Shown: positions 33,220-42,586 of the stretch, piece after piece
How positions within the stretch are numbered: position 1 is the stretch's first letter
Layout of the letters: the number at the start of each line of letters is the position of its first letter
Origin: Phycisphaeraceae bacterium
GTDB taxonomy: Bacteria; Planctomycetota; Phycisphaerae; Phycisphaerales; UBA1924
Reading direction: 5' to 3'
Assembly: GCA_020639155.1 (NCBI GenBank)
Contig: JACKHF010000001.1
Span: forward strand, 1,798,001 to 1,862,000
DNA: 64,000 nt
Notes under the pieces: generated by a model
What the model saw: the letters and a program-made list of their open reading frames with translations, nothing else
What the model was told of the DNA's origin: nothing
The model's database searches: none
Made by a program: the position numbers and the translations under genes

Positions 33220-34206
33220 CTAGTACGTCTCGATGAAAACCCGCCCGCTGGGCTTGATCTGGCGATACATCATCTTCTGATTCCACGAGGCGGGCTCGTG
33301 CGAGATAGAGCCATCGATCGTCATCCACGGGGCGAGTACTTCCGGTGCCAGAACCTGATGCATCGTTCGGCATAATCCGAGTTCCATGCCCAGAATGCCG
33401 CAAACGTACATCAGCGTCCGTGAGGATTCGAGCATGGGAATGAGGAGATCTTTGTGCGTGACGAGTCGATCCTGCACATAGCAGGATGGCGAACCATCAA
33501 ACTGGGCGTGTCTGCTGACAGTTGGCAGGTACATGAAGTTGCTGTGTTGCTTGTCGAGTGAAACGAATGTGTCGTGGTACATGAGATCAGTTGCGTAGGG
33601 CACGCCAGCGACGAGCACGATACGTGAGCCGGTGCTTTGTGCGAGGAGGTCATGCAGCATTGCACGGAACGGCGCGATTCCGGTTCCGGTCGCAAAGAAC
33701 ACGTAATCGTGCGCGCCTGGGTTGGCTGGCAGCACAAATCGCTTGCCGGATGGGCCGCAGACAAGCACCTCATCGCCTGGTTGCGTGTCGCACAGGAAGT
33801 TTGAGCACACACCAAGAAACAGTTTTCCGGTATCGTGATGCTCGTCAATCAGGCGTTTCACCGTTGTCGCAATGAGATTTGGATTTGCATTTTCGCCGGC
33901 GGTTGGTGATGCGAGCGAGTACAGGCGCATGCTGTGAGGTCTGCCGCGTTCATCGGTGCCGGGTGGTACAACGCCGAAAGACTGCCCGGCTGTGCATACT
34001 CCTGCGAGTGGCGTTCCCGACACATCAATAACGACATGGCGTGTGAATGCCGCGGCGGATGTGCGTGCGGTGCATTGCTCATTTGTGAAAACGCGCCCGA
34101 CGACTGGGTCGGACGCGAGGACAAGATTCATCTGAACATCGACGAGGTTGGGACCTGTGCGTGGATGTTTTCTGCGAAACGGAGCATTCTGCGCGGGCTC
34201 GGTCAT
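33220..34206 (-). CDS. Plant-type ferredoxin-NADP+ reductase-like flavoprotein
   Basis: A 328-residue protein with plant-type FNR features: the FAD motif RLYSLAS (residues 94-100), the GVCSNFLC segment that contributes to FAD and NADP sites, the NADP loop GTGIAPFRAML, the later YVCGILGME segment, and a terminal Tyr (VFIETY) that in FNR stacks on the flavin. These enzymes pass electrons between NADP(H) and ferredoxin or flavodoxin. The N-terminal 40 residues (KHPRTGPNLVDVQMNL) resemble the leader of BoxA-type or cyanobacterial-type enzymes. The gene starts 20 bases after the stop of the upstream coiled-coil lipoprotein gene. The ribosome binding site is weak. The partner is not evident. Confidence 0.85.
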   Translation of the reverse strand: MTEPAQNAPFRRKHPRTGPNLVDVQMNLVLASDPVVGRVFTNEQCTARTSAAAFTRHVVIDVSGTPLAGVCTAGQSFGVVPPGTDERGRPHSMRLYSLASPTAGENANPNLIATTVKRLIDEHHDTGKLFLGVCSNFLCDTQPGDEVLVCGPSGKRFVLPANPGAHDYVFFATGTGIAPFRAMLHDLLAQSTGSRIVLVAGVPYATDLMYHDTFVSLDKQHSNFMYLPTVSRHAQFDGSPSCYVQDRLVTHKDLLIPMLESSRTLMYVCGILGMELGLCRTMHQVLAPEVLAPWMTIDGSISHEPASWNQKMMYRQIKPSGRVFIETY

Positions 34207-34226
34207 TTCATGCAGTGTAGAAGCGA

Positions 34227-36407
34227 TTACTCGCCACCGCCAAATCCGCCACCGCCACCCATCATGCCGCCCATCATCGACTGGAGATTCTGCAGCATGG
34301 GTTCGAGTTCTGCGATCAGACCAAGCACGGCATCGTCAGACGAGTCGTAACTTCCCGACTCGACATTTGACTGCACAGTAGAGAGCGCGTCTGTGACCGG
34401 CTGAACGAACGGCATGACCATCTGCATCATCATGCGACCCTGCTCGATCTGCTGGGCGTTTTCTCCGTCGGCTGCCATCATGGTGTCAAGATTGAGGTAC
34501 CACATGCCGTCGAAGTTTGTCAGAATCATCGGCTTTTCGTCGGGCTTTGCCGGGTAAGAGACTGAGCACGAATCGCCCTGCTCGTCAAACTCAAGATCGG
34601 CTGAGGTGAGTCTGAGCATGGTCTGGAACTCCTCTGCAGGGTTGCTTTCACCCATCCCGCCGGAGTTTATTGCGGCAAGCCCTCCTGCAGCCATCATGAG
34701 GTATTGATTGCTCATACCCGCTTCTGACTCACTCGCTTGTTTGATAGCGTCGATCAGGTTCACACCGAACTCTCGCTGCAATGCATCGGAGAGTCCGAAC
34801 CCAGCAGTTGCGGCAGATGTGATTGTTGAGACCATGTCGCGCATGGCAGGATCATCTGTGTGAATGATCGTGCCAATGGCTGTAAAGTTCTTTGCGCGGG
34901 CGGCATTGAACAGCATGTCCATGGTGCCCTGCGGGGTTGTCTGATCAGCACTGGCAGCGGACGTTGCGGGGGTGTATTCGCCCCCTTCGTCTGAACCGGT
35001 GTCGTTTGTGTTGAAGTCGGGTGATGACAGATTCAGCGCACCACCCGAATACGAAGAGGCAAAGCCCGCAAGATCCGTGCGGAGTTTGCCAACGCTATCC
35101 TGGAACTGCTGACCTCCAGTCACAGAACCAAACGCCAAGTATGCTTCCTCAAGAGCTGTAAGCGCCTGCTGCTTGTAGGTGTTGCGATTCTGCTCGATCT
35201 GCTGGGCGTACAGCGAGTAGTTTGTGATGTCATCAAGTTCTGGGCGAACCGCGTTCAGCTTTACCATGAGGGATTCGAGCGGTTCGAGCGCTGCTTCGCG
35301 CGCGAGATACAGACTACCGATGCCGTGAGAAGTTCGACCCTTGATCATGGTCGCTTCGGTGCGAAGGTTTTTGTCGGATGTGGCTGCGGTTGCCGCTTGC
35401 AATCCGGCTTCATAACTCTCGATGGCAGCCTCAACTGTGCTTGGGAGATCACTAGTGCGGATCGCCTGCACCTGACCAACCAGCGACTTTATCTGCGATT
35501 GTGCAGCATTGGCGAGTTCGCGGGCTTCAGCGGCTTGTGAGCGTGAAGATTCCTGGCGTTTGCGGACAGCTTCCTTTGCCTGGTTCAACTGCTCGCGCAA
35601 CGAGCCGAGGGAGTCAATCTCGATCACGATCTGATCAACCTGCGGTGTGAGTGCTTCCGCCTTTGCTGAAAGGCCGCCCGCCTGCTGTTCAAGCAGGTCT
35701 GCGTTGCGGCGATGTGTTGTTGCTTGCTCGAAGTAATCGAGGGCGGTCTGACCGGAAGCGCGGTTGGATTGTCCGATCAGTGTGGCTTCTGTCTGGCGTT
35801 CATCCTTGGCCCGTTGCAACGCGAGTTGGACCTGAGCTTCCACCTGCTGGAGTTCGGACTTCAGTTCCGCAAGACGCTCATTGCGGTCTGCAGTGCGCTG
35901 CATCGCCTCTTTCAGTTCGGTATCGATCGTCGCGAGTTCCTTTGTCGGATCGTATGAGGACAGTGTTTCTGCGCGGCTGCTCTGCTGCTCCCATGTTGCG
36001 GCGTACCCACGAATCTCGCTCGCCATATCGAGCATCTGGCGCTCGAGTTCGGTTGCTTGTTGCGCGTGCGGCTCGCCAGCCGCGAGGTGTGCGCGGGCGA
36101 TCAGGATGTTTGCTGCGTTCTTCTGGGCAGTTGAGCCGGAACTCGCCACCTGCTGGAGCGTTTGCGCAACGCTTGAGAACTGGCTGATCTGCTCTTCGTG
36201 CGTGAGCAACGGGTTTATAGAACTCGGTGCGAGTTCGCTGAGTTTGAGCTGTGCAGCTTTGATGATGTTGCCCGCTGTATCCTCCTTTGGATCACAGGCA
36301 ACAAGACCCGCGATGAGGGTCGCGCTCACAACCAGTCCAGCGCTGCGAACAAGGATCGCGCGGGCGACGCGAGAATGACGTGACGGCGTTTGGTCTATGG
36401 TGTTCAT
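34227..36407 (-). CDS. Large coiled-coil lipoprotein of unknown function
   Basis: A 726-residue protein. The N-terminal signal ends in LIAGLVAC, a clear lipobox with Cys about residue 37. The next 400 or so residues are mostly helical and coiled-coil (rich in Gln, Ala and Glu; for example ELKSELQQVEAQVQLALQRAK). A 20-residue acidic linker follows, then a globular region (about 500-660) with a GTMDMLFNAARAKNF segment that recalls conserved domains of exported planctomycete proteins. The tail is Met/Gly rich (MMGGMMGGGGGFGGG). I use the ATG at 36407 because the upstream open frame has no signal peptide. A link to the reductase gene downstream is only positional. Confidence 0.6.
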   Translation of the reverse strand: MNTIDQTPSRHSRVARAILVRSAGLVVSATLIAGLVACDPKEDTAGNIIKAAQLKLSELAPSSINPLLTHEEQISQFSSVAQTLQQVASSGSTAQKNAANILIARAHLAAGEPHAQQATELERQMLDMASEIRGYAATWEQQSSRAETLSSYDPTKELATIDTELKEAMQRTADRNERLAELKSELQQVEAQVQLALQRAKDERQTEATLIGQSNRASGQTALDYFEQATTHRRNADLLEQQAGGLSAKAEALTPQVDQIVIEIDSLGSLREQLNQAKEAVRKRQESSRSQAAEARELANAAQSQIKSLVGQVQAIRTSDLPSTVEAAIESYEAGLQAATAATSDKNLRTEATMIKGRTSHGIGSLYLAREAALEPLESLMVKLNAVRPELDDITNYSLYAQQIEQNRNTYKQQALTALEEAYLAFGSVTGGQQFQDSVGKLRTDLAGFASSYSGGALNLSSPDFNTNDTGSDEGGEYTPATSAASADQTTPQGTMDMLFNAARAKNFTAIGTIIHTDDPAMRDMVSTITSAATAGFGLSDALQREFGVNLIDAIKQASESEAGMSNQYLMMAAGGLAAINSGGMGESNPAEEFQTMLRLTSADLEFDEQGDSCSVSYPAKPDEKPMILTNFDGMWYLNLDTMMAADGENAQQIEQGRMMMQMVMPFVQPVTDALSTVQSNVESGSYDSSDDAVLGLIAELEPMLQNLQSMMGGMMGGGGGFGGGE

Positions 36408-36636
36408 GGAGAGGGCGCTCGCAGCAGTAATCGGACAGAGTGTGGATGCCACATCCGCACTGAGGGGCGGATACAGAATAATGATGGATCTCTTCCCGAC
36501 AGGAAGCCCACAGGCATGATTCCCACGGGTATACATCATAATCCCGCTGGACGGTCTGATCCGTTCTTGCCCTAATGTCGGTTCCAGAAACGCGGTTTTC
36601 AGGACCCAATCGACGAAAAACCCGCTCAATCACCGT

Positions 36637-38019
36637 TCAGCGAATACCCGGATTCGTGCCGGGAAGAGCTGGGGGTTCAGATGGCGTTGGCGGCGTGTAG
36701 TCGATCCCATAGTCTGGTCTTGGTTTGTACATGCCCTCAATCCATTGCACCGCCTGCTGGAGTCGTCTGTCATCCAGGTTTCTGAACAGCGGGCGCCAGG
36801 CATCGCCAACGCCTGCTTCACCGGGCACCTGCGGATGCGGACGCAGCGACTTGCTCCGATCGAGTCCAAGCTGGAGGAGCGGTGATTCTGCAGGTTTTTC
36901 GTAGTTGATAAGTGGCTTGCCGTCCGACAGTCTGAATCGATCGAGAATGACGAGGTTGGAGTAGTACGTTGCCTCGAGGTTTGGTTCGTCGTTTTTCAGC
37001 CTGAACCTGCCGCCTGCGTTGCCACCGTGGCATGACGAAGATGCACATGAGTTGACCAGCCACGTTCTGTGGACCCGGTCGCGGAACTGCAGGATCTGAG
37101 GTGGGTGGTCGCGAACCTCGACGAACGGGTACAACTCGCGTGCTTTCAGTCGGAACATCAGATCGAGTTGCTGCTTTGCGGGTTGCCGACGGATGAGATC
37201 CCTGCCCTCCTCAGTTGTTGGCATGCCGGGTTCGTTCTCGTACTGCGAGAGCATTCGATCGATAACTTCCTTTTCGATCTCAATCCTTGGGTTCGCGGCC
37301 AGATCTATCTCGTAGACCTTGATCAGGTTGATCTGGTCATCTGAGAGCACTGGAAATGCGGGCTTTTCGGTTTGTTGGAGATTCCCGGATGGAGTGGGGG
37401 TCTCGTGATGTTTTCCCTTGCCTGCGCTCTCACGGAGCTTTGCGCGTGCTTCAGCACCGCGGAGCATGTCTGCAACACGTTCATCGTTCGGTGCGAGTTG
37501 CGCAGCCGCGCGGAGATCCGGGATTGCAAGATCCTCGCGTCCCTCTCTGAGCACCCAGTTCCACAGTGCGATCAGTTGTTCGATATCGTCGTTCGCGATG
37601 AGGGCTCGCATCGTGCGATAGCGTTCATCGACACTTGGGATAATGTCGAATCGATCAATCTTGCTTATCTCGTATTCCTGTATCAGCGTCCCGATCTGAA
37701 GACTGAACATGTCCTTTGTCGTGCTGACGAGAACGCCCTTGATCGGTTGTTCGGCACCCACCAGATACACCATGATTTCTAAACCGATGGCGTCGTGGAT
37801 TGTTGGATCGGAAGTAACAGGTTGTGGTTGCTGTGTTGGCTGAGGGTCGGGTTGATACGGCGATGGGACTTCGGGTTGCGTCATCCCGACGAGGGTGCCA
37901 AGCAAGATGCTGCCAGTGCAGGCTAGACCGGTGCAGGCTGTCATTCCGCGTCGCATTGGAACATTGGACGCACGGACTGCAGGATTGTTGCGGCAGAGGA
38001 TCTCGTTGCCTCGGTCCAT
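36637..38019 (-). CDS. Exported protein with cytochrome c-like CX4CH motif
   Basis: A 460-residue protein. A hydrophobic N-terminal segment (about residues 23-48) suggests export. Residues 75-200 hold a small beta region and TPR-like helices (IALWNWVLREGREDLAIPDLR...). The C-terminal third contains NSCASSSCHGGNAGG, a CX4CH motif that resembles c-type haem attachment but with four residues between the cysteines instead of two, then repeated short segments ending in a proline-rich tail. The ATG at 38019 has GAGGTG upstream. Family not recognised. Covalent haem is possible, not shown. It lies downstream of the che terminator, so it is probably transcribed on its own. Confidence 0.6.
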   Translation of the reverse strand: MDRGNEILCRNNPAVRASNVPMRRGMTACTGLACTGSILLGTLVGMTQPEVPSPYQPDPQPTQQPQPVTSDPTIHDAIGLEIMVYLVGAEQPIKGVLVSTTKDMFSLQIGTLIQEYEISKIDRFDIIPSVDERYRTMRALIANDDIEQLIALWNWVLREGREDLAIPDLRAAAQLAPNDERVADMLRGAEARAKLRESAGKGKHHETPTPSGNLQQTEKPAFPVLSDDQINLIKVYEIDLAANPRIEIEKEVIDRMLSQYENEPGMPTTEEGRDLIRRQPAKQQLDLMFRLKARELYPFVEVRDHPPQILQFRDRVHRTWLVNSCASSSCHGGNAGGRFRLKNDEPNLEATYYSNLVILDRFRLSDGKPLINYEKPAESPLLQLGLDRSKSLRPHPQVPGEAGVGDAWRPLFRNLDDRRLQQAVQWIEGMYKPRPDYGIDYTPPTPSEPPALPGTNPGIR

Positions 38020-38156
38020 TGAGCACCTCGGGGAACAAACATGTCGTCAGTGACTGCCGGCAAAGCCCCCAGTGTATGGGCGCAATCCATGTTCCACCAT
38101 TGCGGTGTCTGCGTCGTTTATGATTTGGCAGAGAGGTTTCGTCAGGTATTGCAGTG

Positions 38157-38185
38157 AAAAAGCTGTGGACGAAAGCCCACAGCTT
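38157..38185 (-). terminator. Intrinsic terminator after cheY
   Basis: Read on the minus strand, AAGCTGTGG pairs with CCACAGCTT (arms 38177-38185 and 38160-38168) with an 8-base loop and a following run of T (38157-38160). It lies about 55 bases past the cheY stop and should end the che operon. Confidence 0.75.
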
Positions 38186-38238
38186 GCACTCACGAGTCTC
38201 GTATCTGGTTGGCAGGAACGAATGTGGGAGACGTGTTC

Positions 38239-38613
38239 TCAGGCTTTGACGCCGCACTTTGCCAGTGTTTCTTTGATTCGCTGGCTGAGCAGGTCGGGTG
38301 TGAATGGCTTCACCACGTAGTTATTCACACCTGCCTTGATCGCTTCGATGACACGAGCCTTTTCCGCTTCTGTCGTGACCATGATCATTGGTGTGGTTTT
38401 GTTGGTCTGGCGATAGTGCTTGACGAAGGTCAGGCCATCCATGTTGGGCATATTCCAGTCAACAAGAATGAGTTCGGGGCCGAACGCGTTGACCTTGCTC
38501 AGCGCGTCGTGTCCGTCGCACGCTTCCTCGATCTCGGTGAACCCGATCTGTGCTAACACCGCCTTCTGGATGTTGCGCATGGTCTTTGAATCGTCTACTA
38601 GCAGGATTTTCAT
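38239..38613 (-). CDS. cheY: Chemotaxis response regulator CheY
   Basis: A 124-residue single-domain receiver. The acidic pocket is DD at residues 7-8, the phosphoacceptor is Asp52 in VDWNMPNMDG, the switch Thr is at about residue 80 and the conserved Lys at 102 (KPFTP). It would be phosphorylated by CheA. It is the last gene of the cheB-W-R-A-X-Y operon and is followed by a terminator. The target is unknown: no flagellar motor genes are in the window, so it may act on type IV pili or on another output. The start ATG at 38613 has a moderate AGGA upstream. Confidence 0.93.
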   Translation of the reverse strand: MKILLVDDSKTMRNIQKAVLAQIGFTEIEEACDGHDALSKVNAFGPELILVDWNMPNMDGLTFVKHYRQTNKTTPMIMVTTEAEKARVIEAIKAGVNNYVVKPFTPDLLSQRIKETLAKCGVKA

Positions 38614-38685
38614 GGCTTTGTGTTCCTGTCCTTCGATACATATGAAATCGTCAGTTCAGACTCGTGTCCTTGTGAACGCCTTTAC

Positions 38686-39186
38686 TCAAGCGGCGTTTGC
38701 TGCCTCGTTCTTTTCTGCCTCGCTTCCAGCGACTTCGAACGCGATCTCGATGGTCAGATCGCCGCAATCTGTTGTGCACGGGATGCTAATACACGGGACA
38801 TCGCTGCGCGGACTGACAACAATGTGACCGCCACCCAGGATGACACTGGGTGTTGATATCGAAGCGCGCTTTGTATCAAACATTGCCTTTGCGCCGCCGG
38901 ACACCATGTTCACCAGCTCACCGATCGCATCAGCAAAGTCGGGCGATTCGGATGTGAGCTCTTCGCCAGTGAACAGCGCAACGACACGTTGTGCAGTGTC
39001 ATTCGGGAAACTAAGCACGATGGTGCCTTTGACATCGCCTGAGATACCGATGATGCCTGAAACATCAAACGGTGTCTTGCCAGACTGATTCACTGATGGC
39101 TCATTGATTGAGACCTCAAGCTGCAGCATCGTCGAGAAGACGTTCTGGATGCTTTTAATGAACGGTGTAATGTATCTCGGATCCAT
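38686..39186 (-). CDS. cheX: CheX/CheC-family CheY-P phosphatase
   Basis: A 166-residue protein with the CheX pattern: an N-terminal helix (FIKSIQNVFSTMLQL), a strand block (GIIGISGDVKGTIVLSF), and a catalytic helix with E-x-x-N (AIGELVNMVSGGAK). This motif dephosphorylates CheY-P. Its position next to cheY supports the role. I start at the ATG at 39186, which has GGAG at 7-base spacing, rather than seven codons upstream. The C-terminus has a short acidic extension. CheC is the alternative, but the single active motif and dimer-type length fit CheX. Confidence 0.85.
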   Translation of the reverse strand: MDPRYITPFIKSIQNVFSTMLQLEVSINEPSVNQSGKTPFDVSGIIGISGDVKGTIVLSFPNDTAQRVVALFTGEELTSESPDFADAIGELVNMVSGGAKAMFDTKRASISTPSVILGGGHIVVSPRSDVPCISIPCTTDCGDLTIEIAFEVAGSEAEKNEAANAA

Positions 39187-39243
39187 AATGACTCCAGCTT
39201 CAGGCACCCGGTGTGGTAATGCGGTAAAAACTCTCTGCTCAGA

Positions 39244-41625
39244 TCAGGCGGCGACAGTTGCGGCCTGCTCCTTGCGTTCCAGTTGCTCCGCACCAACAGC
39301 GCTTGATGCGAGCTTGAACAGTCCAGCGATGTCAACGATCAGGCTGACGCCGCCATCGTCGCGCACCGTTGCGCCACTTACTGACCCATTCTCCGTATTG
39401 GCGTTTTCGTCGAGTGACTTGATGACGATTTCCTGTTGCCCGATAGGTTTCGTGACCATCAGACCAAGACGGCGGTCTCCCAGCGCAAGAACGACCGCGT
39501 ATTGGGGGGGGGCGTCGCTTGAGGGCAGTCCAAAGACCTCCTCTGCATTGAACAGGGGCAGCATCTCGTCGCGAAGCCTCAGGACAGGATGCTCACGGAT
39601 GGTCGAGAGTTGCTCGGGTGTTGGACGCACAATCTCCAGGATATTTCCCAGGGGAATCGCGTACGTCTCATGCTGCACAGCAACCATCATCGCGGGCATA
39701 ATCGCAATCGTGAGAGGGATCTTGATCGCCAGTTCTGTCCCCTTGCCGGGTGTTGATGTCAGATCAATCGTGCCCTTGATCTTTGCGATATTGGATCGCA
39801 CAACATCCATTCCGACGCCTCGTCCGGAGAGGTCGCTGACCTGCTCTGCTGTTGAGAATCCGGGATGGAAGATGAGCTGGTACACCTCGTTATCCGACAT
39901 TGTTTCTGCTTGCTCGGGTGTCACAAGAGTGCGCTCAAACGCCTTCTTTAGTAGTTTGTCCCGATTCAGGCCCTTGCCATCATCCGCGACGAGCACCTGC
40001 ACATAGCTTCCCTCGTGCGAAGCTTTCAGTTTGATTGTGCCGGTGTCGGATTTGCCGTTCGCCACGCGGTCTTCGGGCATCTCAACTCCATGGTCTGCGC
40101 TGTTCCGAAGCAGGTGGACGAGTGGATCGGCAAGTTTATCGATAACTGATTTGTCAACTTCGGTGTCGCCACCCTCAATCACAAGATCGATGTTCTTTCC
40201 TGTCTTACGCGACAGATCACGGATGAGGCGAGGATACTTGCCGAAGATCTTGTCGAGCGGTTGCATGCGCGTGCGCATAACCGAACTCTGGATGTCGCCT
40301 GTGACGCGGTCGAGTGAATCGGCTGCTGTGCCAATGATCTCTGCTGTTTCCACATCCATTGAGGATGCAAGCTGTCGTGAGATTGCGGAGATGCGGTTCT
40401 TCTGCAACACGAGTTCACCAACAAGATTCATCAGTGTTTCAAGTCGGGAAACATCGACACGAATCGTCTGTTCAACCGCCGCCGCTGGAGCTCTTACGCC
40501 GGACTTTGATTCAACTGATCCAGATGCTGCATCTGTGTCATCGGAGGTGTCTGAGGCGGAAGTCCCAAATCCGGCGGGAGACTCTACAGCCTGCTTTGTG
40601 GACTGCGGTGCCTGCTCGGGAGATTCATTAGTAGCTTTTGTTGACGTAGAAACACCAGTACCCGAGAGATTGATGCCGATGGCTTCAAGAAACTCCTCGG
40701 GAGCTTCTGCGTTTGCACCTGGTTCAGTGCCTTCGAATCCTTCGCCATCGATGAGTGCTTCGATCTGTTCAGAGAACTCCTGTGTCGACCAGTTGCGCAT
40801 TTCGCCAGACCCAAGCCCATCGGCCTGGTTCTGCATGACCTGCATCATCGCAACAACACGGATCAGCACCTTCGCTTGCACGTCGTCCGGAAGCTCAGGT
40901 ATCGCGCTGCATGCTCGGTTTAATAGTGTTGACAACCCCGACATTGCTCCGAACTCAAAGAACTCCAGTGCTTTGGTCAGTGCTTCGGAAGTTTCAACAA
41001 TTTGCTCGCAGCCCTGCACTCGAGTTTCGGGATTCAGTGCGATCTCGTATTCTTTGTTGAGTTGCGCCATCGACTCATTTACATCAGCGATGAGGAACTC
41101 GAAGAGGTCTGTTTGCGGTCCGTCGAGCTCGACAGGCCTGACATCGGGGCAGTTGCTGGTGCTGGTCAATGCTGCTTGCGCAGTTGGTGCTGATTCGGAT
41201 GAGCTATTGGAAGCGGCGGATGTTGCACCGTCCTGAATTCCTTCCCCAAGTCGTGAGAGCCCGTTGATCAGCGATTGCTTTGCCTTGGTGAGCGGCTCCC
41301 CGTTGGTGAGTTGCTCGAACTGTTCTTTCAGGATGTCAACCGCCTGAAGGAGCAGATCCATTGCGCCTTGGTCGACAAGGATCTGTCCATTGCGTGCTGC
41401 ATTCAGAGCACTTTCTGCAGAGTGGGCAATCTCTACAAGGTTTGTCAACGCAAGAAACGAGGCGCTGCCCTTGATCGTGTGCAATGCACGGAAGATCTGG
41501 TTGAGCAGATCTGGATCCTGCGGCGAACTCTCAAGCACAACAAGATCACCCTCAAGCTGCTCGAGCAGTTCGCCCGACTCGGTCAGGAAGTCCTGCAAGA
41601 TTTCTGCATCGAATCCGTTGCTCAC
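39244..41625 (-). CDS. cheA: Chemotaxis histidine kinase CheA
   Basis: A 793-residue CheA. The P1 domain carries the phosphorylated His49 (ALHTIKGSASF). A second HPt-like or P2 region follows (about 150-300), then an acidic, Ser/Thr-rich linker, dimerisation P3 (about 385-450), and the P4 kinase with N box (HLLRNSADHGVE), G1 (VADDGKGLNRDKL) and G2 (GRGVGMDVVRSNI). The C-terminal P5 CheW-like domain ends the protein. It phosphorylates CheY and CheB. The GTG start has AGAGGTG upstream. No receptor gene is nearby. Confidence 0.95.
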   Translation of the reverse strand: MSNGFDAEILQDFLTESGELLEQLEGDLVVLESSPQDPDLLNQIFRALHTIKGSASFLALTNLVEIAHSAESALNAARNGQILVDQGAMDLLLQAVDILKEQFEQLTNGEPLTKAKQSLINGLSRLGEGIQDGATSAASNSSSESAPTAQAALTSTSNCPDVRPVELDGPQTDLFEFLIADVNESMAQLNKEYEIALNPETRVQGCEQIVETSEALTKALEFFEFGAMSGLSTLLNRACSAIPELPDDVQAKVLIRVVAMMQVMQNQADGLGSGEMRNWSTQEFSEQIEALIDGEGFEGTEPGANAEAPEEFLEAIGINLSGTGVSTSTKATNESPEQAPQSTKQAVESPAGFGTSASDTSDDTDAASGSVESKSGVRAPAAAVEQTIRVDVSRLETLMNLVGELVLQKNRISAISRQLASSMDVETAEIIGTAADSLDRVTGDIQSSVMRTRMQPLDKIFGKYPRLIRDLSRKTGKNIDLVIEGGDTEVDKSVIDKLADPLVHLLRNSADHGVEMPEDRVANGKSDTGTIKLKASHEGSYVQVLVADDGKGLNRDKLLKKAFERTLVTPEQAETMSDNEVYQLIFHPGFSTAEQVSDLSGRGVGMDVVRSNIAKIKGTIDLTSTPGKGTELAIKIPLTIAIMPAMMVAVQHETYAIPLGNILEIVRPTPEQLSTIREHPVLRLRDEMLPLFNAEEVFGLPSSDAPPQYAVVLALGDRRLGLMVTKPIGQQEIVIKSLDENANTENGSVSGATVRDDGGVSLIVDIAGLFKLASSAVGAEQLERKEQAATVAA

Positions 41626-41669
41626 GGTTCACCTCTGATCTGAACATGTTTCGAATCGGTTGTTGCGCG

Positions 41670-42521
41670 TTATGCCTTGGTGTAACAGAATCCCTTTGGC
41701 AGATCACGGGAGATAAACGGGACCCCAAGATCTGACAGAGATTCGGAATGTCCGATGATGAGTGTGCCATCGCTGGCAAGCTGGTTATAAAACATCTGCA
41801 CGACAGACTTGCGCATTGGTGTGTCGAAATAAATCATGACATTACGGCAGAAAATGATGTCCCATGTGCCGTGGCGCTTTGCAGCCATGGTGTCCTTGAG
41901 ATTCATATGCTCAAACGTCACCATTGACTGGATGGTGGGATCAATCACCCAGTTGCGACCTTCCTGCTTGAAGTACCGGCGTTTGATCTGATCGGGTGTC
42001 GAGCGGATTGCGTAGTCTGAGTACACGCCGGATGCTGCAACGTCGAGCATTTTTTGTGAGATATCCGTACCAAGGATCTCGATTCGCCAGTCGGGCAGAC
42101 GTACGCCGAGTGTGCGGTGGAGCTGGATCGCAGCGGTATATGGCTCCTCGCCGCTGGAGCACGCCGCGGACCAGATACGAAGACGCTTTGTGTCTTTTCG
42201 TGCTTCGAGCAGTTCCGGGAGAATCGTTTTTTCGAAGATTTCGAGTTGCGGCTCGTTGCGAAAAAAACTTGTTTCATTGATTGTGATGCGATTGAACATT
42301 TCCTGAAACTCGTCATCACGATACGGGCCGAACGAGATAAATGAGATGTACGTGTCGTAGTCCTCGATCTCGAGTTCCTGCAACCGGTGACCAAGGCGTG
42401 ATTCAAGTACATATTTTTTGTTGTCCGGGAAGTGGATGCCCGAGCGAGAGTAGATAATCTCGCGAAGCCGATTGAAGTCTTCGGTGGACATCTCGATCTT
42501 GTGTGCTGTGGATATCGCCAT
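41670..42521 (-). CDS. cheR: Chemotaxis methyltransferase CheR
   Basis: A 283-residue protein with the CheR N-terminal helical domain (HFPDNKKYVLESRLGHRLQ) and the SAM-binding domain: FFRNEPQLEIFE, WSAACSSGEEPYT (motif I), and FCRNVMIYFDTP with the terminal hairpin IIGHSESL. It methylates Glu residues of chemoreceptors. I start at the ATG at 42521, which has GGAG just upstream, giving MAISTAHKIEM. It lies between cheW and cheA in a conserved order. No receptor is in the window for it to act on. Confidence 0.95.
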   Translation of the reverse strand: MAISTAHKIEMSTEDFNRLREIIYSRSGIHFPDNKKYVLESRLGHRLQELEIEDYDTYISFISFGPYRDDEFQEMFNRITINETSFFRNEPQLEIFEKTILPELLEARKDTKRLRIWSAACSSGEEPYTAAIQLHRTLGVRLPDWRIEILGTDISQKMLDVAASGVYSDYAIRSTPDQIKRRYFKQEGRNWVIDPTIQSMVTFEHMNLKDTMAAKRHGTWDIIFCRNVMIYFDTPMRKSVVQMFYNQLASDGTLIIGHSESLSDLGVPFISRDLPKGFCYTKA

Positions 42522-42586
42522 GTGTTCTCCGAGGTTCGGCCCTGTGCTGGTAGTACAAAACGACAACCGAATCAGCCAGTTCTTTC

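Noticed and set aside
40031..41236. Open frame of 401 codons antisense to cheA
   Set aside because: Ser/Thr-rich translation typical of an antisense shadow; cheA domains are intact on the other strand.
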